From positions 186,001 through 250,000 of the forward strand of contig NZ_JAFMYW010000005.1 in the NCBI RefSeq assembly GCF_017353175.1: DNA of 64,000 nucleotides, in the 5' to 3' direction. Of this stretch, positions 8,830 through 17,770 are shown piece after piece. Every line of letters starts with the position of its first letter. Within the stretch, counting starts at the first letter, position 1. This DNA is from Fibrella forsythiae (GTDB lineage: Bacteria; Bacteroidota; Bacteroidia; Cytophagales; Spirosomataceae). The notes beneath the pieces were generated by a model. That model was given only the letters and a program-made list of their open reading frames with translations, made no database searches and was not told the DNA's origin. Both the position numbers and the translations under genes were made by a program.

Positions 8830-9462
8830 ATGAACGTACCTGCAAACGAAACCATTAAAGACAAAATACTGGCTGAGTCGGCTAAGCTGCTCTGGAAGTA
8901 CGGTGTGCGCACGATCACGATGGATGATATTGCCCGCCGGTTGGGAATATCAAAAAAAACGATCTACCTACATTTTTCTGACAAGGAAGATATTGTTTAT
9001 CAGGCCGTTAAGCACCATATCGAACATGAAATGATCGAATGCGACCGGGTGATGTGTCTGGATATGAACCCGATCGATGAGATGCTGCTGGTATCTGATA
9101 TGATGCGCCGCCAGGCCGATGCGATTAATCCGAGCCTGCTGATGGACGTGCAGCGCTACTACCCGAAAGCCTGGGCCTTTTTTCTGGACCACAAGGAAAA
9201 GCGGATTATCAATGATATCAAAGCTAATCTGAAACGAGGCGTGGAACAGGGCTTCTACCGCTCCGACATCAATCTGGATACAATGGCCCGCCTGCGGGTC
9301 GAGCTGGTTCAGCTGGGTTTCGATGACCGCATATTTCCGAATAACAAAGACGTAAAAGATGTGATCGCCACGCAGGAACAGCTACTGCACCATTTCATTC
9401 GGGGTATACTGACCGAGGCTGGCTTTGCAACTTACAATGAACGCGTCAAAAGCTTTAACTAG
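8830..9462 (+). CDS. TetR/AcrR-family transcriptional regulator
   Basis: 210 residues. The N-terminal helix-turn-helix spans about 10-58 (ILAESAKLLWKYGVRTITMD, then DIARRLGISKKTIYLHFSDK), a textbook TetR DNA-binding domain. The rest is a helical ligand-binding and dimer domain without recognisable specificity. It is the first gene of an apparent four-gene pump operon; the TolC ATG is 25 bases after its stop. Regulators in this position usually repress the pump and are released by its substrates. The 13-bp inverted repeat directly upstream is the obvious binding-site candidate. Confidence 0.92.
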   Translation: MNVPANETIKDKILAESAKLLWKYGVRTITMDDIARRLGISKKTIYLHFSDKEDIVYQAVKHHIEHEMIECDRVMCLDMNPIDEMLLVSDMMRRQADAINPSLLMDVQRYYPKAWAFFLDHKEKRIINDIKANLKRGVEQGFYRSDINLDTMARLRVELVQLGFDDRIFPNNKDVKDVIATQEQLLHHFIRGILTEAGFATYNERVKSFN

Positions 9463-9487
9463 AGTACAATCTGATTCTTCCATTACT

Positions 9488-11194
9488 ATGAACACTTCTT
9501 TACACAAACGTTCTCTGCGACGCTTCATGCCGGCTATTGGGCTGGCAATAGGCTGGTTGGGTACGTCGATGATTCCCGGCTCTGTGGGTACGTTGCTGGC
9601 GCAGGTGCCTGCGGCTGGTGCGCCGGCGAGTACGGTGCCTACTCAACCGTCTGTTGGTCAGCAACCAACCGGCGCGGCCGCCAGTGGTCAGCAACCAGGC
9701 GCGCAGCAACCTGCTGGCACAGGCGCTATCACGCCGGCAGGCCAGGTGGTGCCTTCGCAACCGGGCACTACGCCTGCAACTACGGCGCAGCCAGCCATCC
9801 AGAATGGTCCGGTCAACTTGCAATCAGGAACTGTGTCAACGTTCAACTCGGGTTTGGCACCAGCACCAACAGGGTTGAAGCCAGCTAATCAGGTGGGGGC
9901 CGGGCAAACCTTTACGCTGCAGGAGGCTATTGATTTTGCGATCAAGCAGAATATCAATGTGCGGAACAGCCAGCTCGACGCAATCAGTGCCGAGGCTCGG
10001 ATTCATGAGATAAAGGCATCGGCATTACCACAGGTAAGTGCAAGCGGCTCGTTTACTGATAACCTCATCATTCAACGCGCCTTCTTACCAGCCAACTTCT
10101 TCGACCCGAAGGCATCGCCTGATGCGCCTGCTGTGCCGGTGCAGTTTGGGGTGAATTACTCGGCCAATGGTACCGTTGCTGTGAACCAGTTGCTGTATAG
10201 CGCAGGCTTGAATGTAGGATTGCGCGCTGCTGCTACATACCGTGAGTTGGCGCAACGCACGACGCAGGCAACCAAAGTAACGGTGGCTGAGCAGGTAGCG
10301 AAAGCGTACTACGGTGTACTGGTAGCCCGCGAGCGCTCAAAACTGCTCGACCTGAACATTGGCCGGTTAGATACGCTGCTACGCGATACGAGGGCGTCGA
10401 ATCAGCAGGGGTTTGTGGAAAAACTGGATGTTCAGCGGCTCGAAGTACAGGCCAACAATCTGCGGTCAGATCGGCAGAACGTAGAGAACCTGATTCAACT
10501 GAGTTATGCGTTGCTGAAATACCAGATGGGCCTGACGGTAAACGACGAGATTACGCTTAGCGAGCAATTGCAGGACCGTGACCTCGCCGAACTGGAATCA
10601 TTGATTGCCCCCGACCCAACGTTTCAGTACCAGAGCCGGATCGAGTATTCAACATTGCAAACGCAGTTGAAGCTGGCTGAACTAGACATTGAGTTGTCGA
10701 AAAAAGGTTATTTGCCAACGGCATCGGCATTTGTTAACTACGGTTACAACAACGGGAAGAATCGGATCGGCGACATGGTGAGCACGCCCTGGCTGAATTT
10801 TGCGACGGCTGGTCTTAGCCTCCAGATTCCGATTTTCGATGGTTTCCTGAAAAAATACCAGATTGCCCAGAAGCGGGTTACGCTCCAGAAAGCACAGAAC
10901 AGCGGTGAACTGCTGAAGAACTCGATCGATCTCCAAATTCGGCAGTCGAGCATTACGCTGAATAACGGTTTCCAGACTCTACGCACGCAACTGCGCAACC
11001 GTGATCTGGCCACCGAAATCGTTCGCGTCACGCGGATCAAGTACAAAGAAGGCGTTGGCTCGAACATTGAGGTGCTCAATGCTGAAACCAGCCTCCGCGA
11101 AGCACAAACCAATTATTTCGCCTCCCTCTACGATTTCCTGATCTCGAAAGTAGATCAGGACAAAGCGCTGGGGCGGTTATATACAGGACAATAG
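9488..11194 (+). CDS. TolC-family outer-membrane efflux protein with long low-complexity N-terminal linker
   Basis: About 568 residues from the ATG at 9488. This start gives a basic-hydrophobic signal peptide (MNTSLHKRSLRRFMPAIGLA..) and avoids overlap with the tetR-like gene; in-frame ATGs at 9425 and 9437 lie inside that gene. Between the signal and the first TolC helix (FTLQEAIDFAIKQNINVRNS) lie about 100 residues very rich in P, A, Q, G and T (for example VGQQPTGAAASGQQPGAQQP). This is unusual for TolC and probably a disordered periplasmic tail. The two TolC repeats follow. It is the outer-membrane channel for the RND pump encoded at 12546, and its gene is separated from the adaptor gene by a hairpin. 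Confidence 0.92.
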   Translation: MNTSLHKRSLRRFMPAIGLAIGWLGTSMIPGSVGTLLAQVPAAGAPASTVPTQPSVGQQPTGAAASGQQPGAQQPAGTGAITPAGQVVPSQPGTTPATTAQPAIQNGPVNLQSGTVSTFNSGLAPAPTGLKPANQVGAGQTFTLQEAIDFAIKQNINVRNSQLDAISAEARIHEIKASALPQVSASGSFTDNLIIQRAFLPANFFDPKASPDAPAVPVQFGVNYSANGTVAVNQLLYSAGLNVGLRAAATYRELAQRTTQATKVTVAEQVAKAYYGVLVARERSKLLDLNIGRLDTLLRDTRASNQQGFVEKLDVQRLEVQANNLRSDRQNVENLIQLSYALLKYQMGLTVNDEITLSEQLQDRDLAELESLIAPDPTFQYQSRIEYSTLQTQLKLAELDIELSKKGYLPTASAFVNYGYNNGKNRIGDMVSTPWLNFATAGLSLQIPIFDGFLKKYQIAQKRVTLQKAQNSGELLKNSIDLQIRQSSITLNNGFQTLRTQLRNRDLATEIVRVTRIKYKEGVGSNIEVLNAETSLREAQTNYFASLYDFLISKVDQDKALGRLYTGQ

Positions 11195-11201
11195 TGAATT
11201 T

Positions 11202-11289
11202 GGATTGGGGATGTCGGATTGGGGATTGTTGCTTAGGCCAGAGCAAACCCTCGCGTAAGCAATAATCCCCAATCCGACATCCCCAATCC
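11202..11289. repeat. Heptad-arm intergenic hairpin, copy 2 (tolC/adaptor)
   Basis: 34-base arms (11202-11235 and 11256-11289) differing by one G-U-compatible position. The left arm reads as 7-base units GGATTGG, GGATGTC, GGATTGG, GGATTGT, then TGCTTA. The unit sequence differs from the other copies, but the same plan (heptads, then TTGC, then loop) is kept. The loop lacks GGTACGT. It fills the spacer between two genes of one operon and has no U-run. Confidence 0.8.
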
Positions 11290-11303
11290 TGAATTTAAAA
11301 ATC

Positions 11304-12440
11304 ATGAAGCACACATACATCATTACTACACTGCTGGTAGGTACGTTACTGGCGGCTTGCGGCGAGAAGAAAAGCGATCTGCAAACGAAAAAGGCGGAAC
11401 TGGATAAGCTGAAAGGCGAACAGGCCGACCTGAACGCAAAGATCAAGGGCCTGGAAGGTGAACTGACCAAGCTTGATCCGGTGAAGCGCGAAGAGGCGAA
11501 GGTAAAAGCGGTGGCGGTGTCGCCATTAACGGCAGGTACGTTCCGGCATTTTGTGGAGCTTCAAGGCTCAGTGGATGCGAAGAACAACGTGCAGGTAACC
11601 CCGAAAGGGCAGGGCGGTGTCATCACGGCCATGTATGTATCGGAAGGGACACCGGTGAAACAGGGGCAACTTATCGCCAAACTTGACGATCAGATCGTGC
11701 GTGAATCGCTGGCGGAAGTGCAGACGCAACTATCGCTGGCCAACACGGTTTTCGAGAAGCAAAGCAACCTCTGGAAACAGCAGATCGGCACGGAGTTGCA
11801 GTATCTGCAGGCTAAAAGCAACAAGGAGTCGCTCGAACGCCGGATCTCGACGATCAAAGCACAGTTAGGCCAGTCATCGGTAACCGCTCCTATTTCGGGT
11901 GTGGTTGATCAGGTGATCGGAAAGGTTGGTCAGGTCGCGGCACCGGGTATGGGTATCGTGCGGGTGGTAAACCTATCGAAGCTGAAGGTGGTGGCCAAAG
12001 TGGCCGATACGTACTCAGGAACGGTAAAGCGCGGGGATGCTGTGCAGGTTATTTTCCCTGACATCAAGAAGCAGATCAACGCGCCGATCAGTTTCGTATC
12101 GACCTCGGTTGACCCACTGAGCCGGACGTTCACGATCGAAATTCCACTACCATCGGATAATGCCTTGAAACCGAACATGCTGGCGCAGGTTAAAGTCAAT
12201 GACTTCTCGAAGTCGAACGCCATCGTAATCAATCAGAACCTGATTCAGAATACGGAGAACGGCCAGCTTGTGTATGTCGCCGTTACGGAAGGCAACAAGA
12301 AGATTGCCCGCGCCAAAAAAGTGGTAGTGGGGCAGAGCTACGGTGGCCAGATCGAGATTACGCAGGGCCTGAGCGCGGGTGATCAACTCATCACGCAGGG
12401 CTACCAGGAAGTGACAGACGGACAAACAATCAGTTTTTAA
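11304..12440 (+). CDS. RND efflux periplasmic adaptor (MexA/AcrA-like lipoprotein)
   Basis: 378 residues. Lipobox LLAAC with Cys19. Then comes a heptad-patterned coiled coil of about 35 residues (LQTKKAELDKLKGEQADLNA and on), which is not a usual part of AcrA-type adaptors. The standard parts follow: beta-barrel entry (FRHFVELQGSVDAKN), lipoyl half 1 (GGVITAMYVSEGTPVKQGQL), a short helical hairpin, lipoyl half 2 (VTAPISGVVDQVIGKVGQVA) and the membrane-proximal domain to the C-terminus. It joins the RND pump (next gene) to TolC (previous gene). Confidence 0.93.
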   Translation: MKHTYIITTLLVGTLLAACGEKKSDLQTKKAELDKLKGEQADLNAKIKGLEGELTKLDPVKREEAKVKAVAVSPLTAGTFRHFVELQGSVDAKNNVQVTPKGQGGVITAMYVSEGTPVKQGQLIAKLDDQIVRESLAEVQTQLSLANTVFEKQSNLWKQQIGTELQYLQAKSNKESLERRISTIKAQLGQSSVTAPISGVVDQVIGKVGQVAAPGMGIVRVVNLSKLKVVAKVADTYSGTVKRGDAVQVIFPDIKKQINAPISFVSTSVDPLSRTFTIEIPLPSDNALKPNMLAQVKVNDFSKSNAIVINQNLIQNTENGQLVYVAVTEGNKKIARAKKVVVGQSYGGQIEITQGLSAGDQLITQGYQEVTDGQTISF

Positions 12441-12537
12441 GTCCTCAGTCCTCCGTCTTCGGTCCTCTGTTGCTTCGCTCAGGTACGTATCGTGCCAAAG
12501 CAGCGCAACAGAGGACTGAAGACAGAGGACTGAAGAC
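12441..12537. repeat. Heptad-arm intergenic hairpin, copy 3 (adaptor/RND)
   Basis: The left arm (12441-12474) can be read as CCTCAGT, CCTCCGT, CTTCGGT, CCTCTGT, then TGC. The right arm (12504-12537) is its complement with several G-U pairs. The loop contains AGGTACGTA. It starts directly at the adaptor stop codon and ends eight bases before the RND start codon, so it fills the whole spacer within an operon. Confidence 0.82.
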
Positions 12538-12545
12538 CCCCTTCT

Positions 12546-15500
12546 ATGAAATTCACAGACTATAAAACCCTCGGCTTCACCAACTGGTGTGTCGAGAACA
12601 GGACGGCGATTTACATCTTCACCTTCCTGATTACGTTCGGAGGGTTGTTCGTCTACAATAACCTGCCGAAAGAGCAATTCCCGGATATCAAGATCCCGAC
12701 GGTTATTATTCAGACCGTTTATTTCGGTACGGCTCCTGCCGATATCGAGAACACGATCAACAAGCCGATCGAAAAGCAACTGAAGGCGGTTACGGGCGTA
12801 AAACGCGTAAAATCGAACTCATTGCAGGATTTCTCGCTCATCACGGTTGAGTTTAACCCTGATGCCGACGTAGCCGAAGCCTTGCAGCGGGTACGTGACG
12901 CCATTGATAAAGCTCGTCGCGATTTGCCCCAGAAGCTCGATAGCGGCCCAACAGCTCAGGACGTGAACTTCTCGGAGTTCCCGATCATGAACATCAACCT
13001 GGCCGGTAATTTCTCGCTGAACCAGCTGAAAGATTACGCCGAAGATATGCAGGACGCCATTGAGGCCATGCCTGAGATCAGCCGCGTAGACATCGTTGGT
13101 GCCTTAAAACGGGAGATCCAGATCAACGTAGACCTGCCCCGGATGCAATCGACCGGCCTGACCTATTACGATATTCAAACCGCTATTCAGGGTGAAAATA
13201 TCAACGTATCAGGCGGTGATCTCGACGTGGACGGTGTACGCCGTACACTGCGGGTGAAGGGCGAATTTACCGACGTAGCTCAGATTCGGGCCTTGCAGAT
13301 TCGCACTGGTACGGGCGCCACTGTACGCCTTGGCGACGTGGCCGATGTGCAGGATAGCTTTGAGGAACAGCAGGATTTCGCCCGGCTCGATAACAAAACC
13401 GTTGTAACGCTCAACGTCATCAAACGGGCGGGAGCCAACCTGCTATCGGCGTCAGAGCGGATCGAACAAACGATCGAACAATACAAAGAAGACCGTTTTC
13501 CGCAGGGCCTCGACATTCGGATCACGGCTGATCAGTCGGAGAAGACGAAAGAGAACGTAAACGACCTGGTAAACACCGTAGTACTGGGTTTCATCTTCGT
13601 GGTGCTCGTGCTGATGTTCTTCATGGGTGTGCGTGATGCTATCTTCGTTGGTTTGTCGGTGCCGCTCTCGGCGCTGGTGGCCTTCGTGCTGATGCCCGTA
13701 CTTGGACCCATCGTTGGAACAGCCTTTACACTGAACACCATTGTGCTATTTGCCTTTTTGCTGGGCTTGGGTCTGGTGGTAGATGATGCCATTGTAGTTA
13801 TCGAGAATACGCACCGACTCTTCAACGAGAACCGGAACTGGACCATTCAGCAGGCGGTGAAAGCGGCGGCCGGCGAAGTATTCGTACCCGTATTCTCAGG
13901 TACGTTAACAACCATTGCACCGTTCTTCCCACTGTTGTTCTGGCCGGGTATCGTGGGTGAGTTCATGAAGTTTCTGCCCCTGACGCTCATTCTGACCCTG
14001 TTTGCCTCGCTGTTCGTAGCCTACGTGATCAACCCGGTATTCGCCGTGTCGTTCATGAACCGGCACGATGACGATCATCACGAAGACAACCAGGGCTTTG
14101 ATACCATCAAGCGCCCACTGATGATCATCGGCGCACTGGCTATTATTGGATACGCGGTTGATCGGGGTGTAGGCAATCTGTTTGTCGTATTCCTGCTGCT
14201 GTACGTGTTCAACCACTATGTGCTGACGCCGAAGCTGATTCTGCCTTTCCAGGAGAGTTTGCTGCCCCGGTTGAAAAGCGGATATCGTAAGCTGATCTCG
14301 TTCCTGCTGACGGGCTACCGGCCCGTGTATGCGGTAGCTGCCGCATTTGCTTTGCTGGTGGTAACCTTCATGCTGCTGGGCGTTTTCCCGCCGAAAGTAA
14401 TCTTCTTCCCAAGCGGTGAACCCGATTACATCTACGTGTATAATGAGATGCCACAGGGCACCGACGCCCGCGTGACCGATTCGGTGACGAAGGTGATTGA
14501 GAAGCGCGTATACAAAGTGCTAGGCGATAATAAGGCAACGGGCACCGTCAACTCGGTGATCTCGAACGTTGGTAAGAACGCTGGTGACCCAACCAACCCG
14601 GACCGGAATGCCACACCGCAGAAGTCGAAAGTGACCATTGCATTTAAAGGCAATGAAGAACGTGAAGGCATCTCGACGGATACGCTACTGAACAAAGTAC
14701 GGATTGCGATGCAGGGAATTCCGGGTACCAACATTTCGGTACAGCGCGAAAGCAACGGCCCGCCAACGGGTAAGCCCATTGCCATCGAAATTGCCGGTGA
14801 CGACTTCGTTGAGCTTCAGAAACTGGAGAAGCAGGTACGTAACCGGATTCAGCAGGCGGGTATCGAAGGTATCGAGCAGTTGAAATCCGACCTGGTAACC
14901 AATAAGCCCGAAATCGTGCTGAACATCAATCGGGATAAAGCTGAGCGTGAAGGTATTTCGTCGCAGCAGGTAGCGTTCAGCGTTCGTACAGCCCTGTTCG
15001 GAACGGAGGTGTCGAAATTCCGGGATGCGAAAGATGAATATCCGATCATGGTTCGGTTGCAGAAAGACAATCGTAGCCAGATTGAGCGGTTGTTGAGCCA
15101 GAACATCGTGTACCGCGACATGAACTCGGGAGGAGCGCTGCGTCAGGTGCCGCTGTCGTCGGTGGTTGATATTCAGTATTCGACTACGTTCAGCCAGATC
15201 AATCGCAAGAATCAGAGCCGCCTCGTTACGTTAAGTTCCGATGTGGTGACGGGCTACAATGCCAACCAGATTGTTGGGCAGATTCAGCAGATCGTGAATG
15301 ACCTCGACGTACCCAATGGCTACACCATCAAGATGGGTGGCGAGCAGGAAGATCAGAAGGAGTCGATGAACTTCCTGATCTCGGCATTCGGAATCGCCAT
15401 TCTGATGATCTACCTGATTCTGGCTACGCAGTTCAATTCAGTCATTAAGCCATTTATCATCTTCACCACCATTCTGCTCTCGCTGATCGGGGTATTCCTG

Positions 15501-15980
15501 GGCTTCATGGTGACGGGCAAATCGTTCTCGGTTATCATGTCGGGTGTGGGTATCATTGCCCTGGCTGGTATTGTGGTGAAAAATGGTATCCTGCTTATCG
15601 AATTCATTGAAGAGCTTCGCGGTCGGGGCGTTCCAACGCGTGAGGCCATCATCGAAGCAGGTGGTACCCGTCTGACGCCCGTGTTGCTGACAGCGGCAGC
15701 GGCGGTACTTGGTCTGGTGCCCCTCGCCTTTGGCTTGACGGTCGATTTCGTGGGCCTTTTCCGCGACTTCGATCCACACGTAGTGATCGGTGGCGATTCG
15801 TCGGTATTCTGGAATATTCTGGCCTGGACCATCATCTACGGCCTGACCTTCTCGACGGTGCTGACCCTGGTGATCGTGCCCTGCCTCTACTGGATCAACG
15901 AGCGCGTTCGTGACAAGTGGTTCCGTAAAGGCGACGCTGTGGCCCAACCCGCCCACCAGGAAGAACCTGCCGAAGTGTAG
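12546..15980 (+). CDS. RND-family efflux transporter permease (AcrB/MexB-like)
   Basis: 1144 residues, somewhat longer than AcrB (about 1050). It is a proton-driven inner-membrane trimer that exports drugs or other amphiphiles. The first helix is at about 20-40 (TAIYIFTFLITFGGLFVYNN), followed by the porter domain and TM2-6. The proton-relay pair sits in TM4 (GLGLVVDDAIVVIENTHR). An extra hydrophobic stretch between TM6 and TM7 (MIIGALAIIGYAVDRGVGNL) explains part of the length. The second half repeats the plan and ends with TM12 and a polar tail. It is the last gene of tetR-tolC-adaptor-RND and is followed by a terminator at 16005. Confidence 0.95.
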   Translation: MKFTDYKTLGFTNWCVENRTAIYIFTFLITFGGLFVYNNLPKEQFPDIKIPTVIIQTVYFGTAPADIENTINKPIEKQLKAVTGVKRVKSNSLQDFSLITVEFNPDADVAEALQRVRDAIDKARRDLPQKLDSGPTAQDVNFSEFPIMNINLAGNFSLNQLKDYAEDMQDAIEAMPEISRVDIVGALKREIQINVDLPRMQSTGLTYYDIQTAIQGENINVSGGDLDVDGVRRTLRVKGEFTDVAQIRALQIRTGTGATVRLGDVADVQDSFEEQQDFARLDNKTVVTLNVIKRAGANLLSASERIEQTIEQYKEDRFPQGLDIRITADQSEKTKENVNDLVNTVVLGFIFVVLVLMFFMGVRDAIFVGLSVPLSALVAFVLMPVLGPIVGTAFTLNTIVLFAFLLGLGLVVDDAIVVIENTHRLFNENRNWTIQQAVKAAAGEVFVPVFSGTLTTIAPFFPLLFWPGIVGEFMKFLPLTLILTLFASLFVAYVINPVFAVSFMNRHDDDHHEDNQGFDTIKRPLMIIGALAIIGYAVDRGVGNLFVVFLLLYVFNHYVLTPKLILPFQESLLPRLKSGYRKLISFLLTGYRPVYAVAAAFALLVVTFMLLGVFPPKVIFFPSGEPDYIYVYNEMPQGTDARVTDSVTKVIEKRVYKVLGDNKATGTVNSVISNVGKNAGDPTNPDRNATPQKSKVTIAFKGNEEREGISTDTLLNKVRIAMQGIPGTNISVQRESNGPPTGKPIAIEIAGDDFVELQKLEKQVRNRIQQAGIEGIEQLKSDLVTNKPEIVLNINRDKAEREGISSQQVAFSVRTALFGTEVSKFRDAKDEYPIMVRLQKDNRSQIERLLSQNIVYRDMNSGGALRQVPLSSVVDIQYSTTFSQINRKNQSRLVTLSSDVVTGYNANQIVGQIQQIVNDLDVPNGYTIKMGGEQEDQKESMNFLISAFGIAILMIYLILATQFNSVIKPFIIFTTILLSLIGVFLGFMVTGKSFSVIMSGVGIIALAGIVVKNGILLIEFIEELRGRGVPTREAIIEAGGTRLTPVLLTAAAAVLGLVPLAFGLTVDFVGLFRDFDPHVVIGGDSSVFWNILAWTIIYGLTFSTVLTLVIVPCLYWINERVRDKWFRKGDAVAQPAHQEEPAEV

Positions 15981-16004
15981 CGGCAACGTACCTGCTTTAA
16001 TTAC

Positions 16005-16040
16005 AAAGCCCCTCAACGAGAAATCGCGGAGGGGCTTTAT
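16005..16040 (+). terminator. Rho-independent terminator of the pump operon
   Basis: 10-bp stem AAAGCCCCTC (16005-16014) with GAGGGGCTTT (16029-16038), 14-base loop, followed by ATTGTGT. It lies 25 bases after the RND stop codon. Confidence 0.8.
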
Positions 16041-16193
16041 TGTGTAAAATAGATTCAGAGGTGAGCTATTACGGAAAACAAACAGCTTACTGGACTTTCT
16101 GTATAAATTGATCCAACTCAATATCCGTATGTACAGGTATGCTCTATTTATTAGCATTCATAGTGGTCGTTATCGCTTCTGAATTGCCTGTCC

Positions 16194-16316
16194 ATGCTGG
16201 TCTGGTCTTATATAACCCATAACCAGCAGTTCCTGAATGGCCTCATCGCTCTGACTGGCGGGCTACTGCTGATGAGTGTGGCGCTTGGTCGAAAGGCCAA
16301 TAAGCGGTACAGGTAA
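16194..16316 (+). CDS. Possible 40-residue membrane protein
   Basis: Short reading frame from ATG to TAA encoding one hydrophobic segment (NGLIALTGGLLLMSVALG) followed by a basic end (RKANKRYR), as in many small single-span bacterial membrane proteins. It lies in the 400-base gap between the pump operon terminator and the acyl-CoA dehydrogenase gene. No ribosome-binding evidence or homolog is known to me. It could be chance. Confidence 0.3.
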   Translation: MLVWSYITHNQQFLNGLIALTGGLLLMSVALGRKANKRYR

Positions 16317-16351
16317 CAGCAAAGCAATCCCAGCAACTAGCTTCTTTTGTG

Positions 16352-16359
16352 TAGCTTTG
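16352..16359 (+). promoter_or_regulatory. -7 box candidate for the acyl-CoA dehydrogenase gene
   Basis: TAGCTTTG, an exact match to TAnnTTTG, 27 bases before the ATG at 16386. No TTG stands at the expected -33 position, so this is half a promoter match. Confidence 0.35.
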
Positions 16360-16385
16360 ATTGTACGATTCTTACAACAAACTGC

Positions 16386-17618
16386 ATGGAGCCTTTATTT
16401 GCCACTGACCATACCCGCGAACTGATTCCCCGTATTCGCGAATTCATCGAGAATGAGATCATTCCGCTCGAAACGGCTGAACACCTGACGGGTAACTTTT
16501 CGAAGGTGGCCAAAATCCTTGATCAGAAGCGCGAACTGGTGAAGCGGGCAGGTTTGTGGGGCCTGCAGCACAGCGTAGACGAAGGCGGCCTGGGACTAAC
16601 CCTTTGCGAGTTCGGACAGGTGAGTGAGGTGCTGGCTTATAGTCCGTTTGGCCACTACACCTTCAATTGCCAGGCACCCGACATCGGCAATATGGAGTTG
16701 ATGAATAAATACGCGCCGGAGCACCTAAAGCATACGTACCTGGAGCCGTTGAAAGCGGGCCAAATCCGTTCGTGTTTCTCCATGACCGAACCCGAATTTG
16801 CCGGTTCGAACCCCACGCAGCTGGGTACGTTGGCCGAGCGCGCTGGGAACGAATGGGTGATTAATGGGCATAAATGGTTTACCTCGTCGGCTGATGGGTC
16901 GTCCTTTGCTATTGTCATGGCTGTAACGAATCCAGATGCTGCCCCACATCGCCGCGCCAGTATGATTCTGGTGCCGACCGATAATCCCGGTTTTGAACTG
17001 GTTCGGAACATCAGCATCATGGGCGATGGGTCTGACCACTGGGGCAGTCACGCCGAGGTACGTTATAACAACTGCCGTGTGCCCGCCGCCAACCTGATCG
17101 GGGGCGAGGGCATGGGCTTCACGCTGGCTCAGGAGCGACTTGGCCCCGGTCGCATTCACCACTGCATGCGCTGGATTGGCATTGCTGAACGTTCATTCGA
17201 TCTGATGTGTCGCCGGGCTGCTACCCGGGAAATGGAGCCGGGCGTGATGCTGGGCGAAAAACAGTTTATTCAGGGTTTCATTGCCGAAAGCCGGGCCGAA
17301 ATCGACGCGTCACGCCTGATGGTGCTGCGTACGGCCCGCAACATCGACGAGCAGGGAGCCGCCGCCGTTCGCAACGAGATTTCGACGATCAAATTCTACG
17401 TAGCTAACATGATGCTGCGCGTGGTTGATCGCGCTATTCAAACCTTTGGAGCGGCGGGTATTACCGACGATGTGCTGCTGGCCTGGTATTACCGCCATGA
17501 ACGTGGCGCCCGCATTTACGACGGTGCCGACGAAGTGCACAAAACCGCCTTAGCCCGCAGCATCCTGAAAGGCTACGGCCTCGACACGCGAAAGGCTAAA
17601 CCGGTAGCAGCAATTTGA
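16386..17618 (+). CDS. Acyl-CoA dehydrogenase, ACAD10/11-like
   Basis: 410 residues from the ATG at 16386 (MEPLFATDHTRELIPRIREF). A longer frame adds 13 unlikely residues. It is an FAD enzyme of acyl-CoA metabolism. N-terminal helices, then the beta-domain with CFSMTEPEFAGSNPTQLGT (FAD and substrate contact) and WFTSSADGSSFAIVMAVT, then the C-terminal helices with RIHHCMRWIGIAERSFDLMC and the closing YDGADEVHKTALARSILKGY. These features fit the ACAD10/11 branch better than short-chain dehydrogenases. The next gene is a kinase of the type fused to this domain in animal ACAD10/11, supporting a joint role in turning hydroxyacyl-CoA compounds into beta-oxidation substrates (inference). Confidence 0.9.
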   Translation: MEPLFATDHTRELIPRIREFIENEIIPLETAEHLTGNFSKVAKILDQKRELVKRAGLWGLQHSVDEGGLGLTLCEFGQVSEVLAYSPFGHYTFNCQAPDIGNMELMNKYAPEHLKHTYLEPLKAGQIRSCFSMTEPEFAGSNPTQLGTLAERAGNEWVINGHKWFTSSADGSSFAIVMAVTNPDAAPHRRASMILVPTDNPGFELVRNISIMGDGSDHWGSHAEVRYNNCRVPAANLIGGEGMGFTLAQERLGPGRIHHCMRWIGIAERSFDLMCRRAATREMEPGVMLGEKQFIQGFIAESRAEIDASRLMVLRTARNIDEQGAAAVRNEISTIKFYVANMMLRVVDRAIQTFGAAGITDDVLLAWYYRHERGARIYDGADEVHKTALARSILKGYGLDTRKAKPVAAI

Positions 17619-17635
17619 TACTTATGTAACAGTAG

Positions 17636-17681
17636 GTTGATCTGTAGGGGCAGGCACGAGGGTCTGCCCCTACAGATCAAC
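17636..17681. repeat. 18-bp inverted repeat with GTAGGGGCAG core
   Basis: Perfect arms 17636-17653 and 17664-17681 around a 10-base loop; the core is TGTAGGGGCAG. It lies between the dehydrogenase and the kinase genes, 17 bases after the former's stop. GC-rich 'TAGGGGC' palindromes of this type occur as dispersed repeats in many bacteria (general recollection). No T-run follows. A degenerate direct repeat TATTGGATAGT recurs at about 17684 and 17748. Confidence 0.75.
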
Positions 17682-17770
17682 GATATTGGATAGTGATCTG
17701 GCGGTAGTGATTGGCGACGCAACGGTGGCGTAGTCTATATGTAAACGGTATTGGATAGTAATCAACGATC

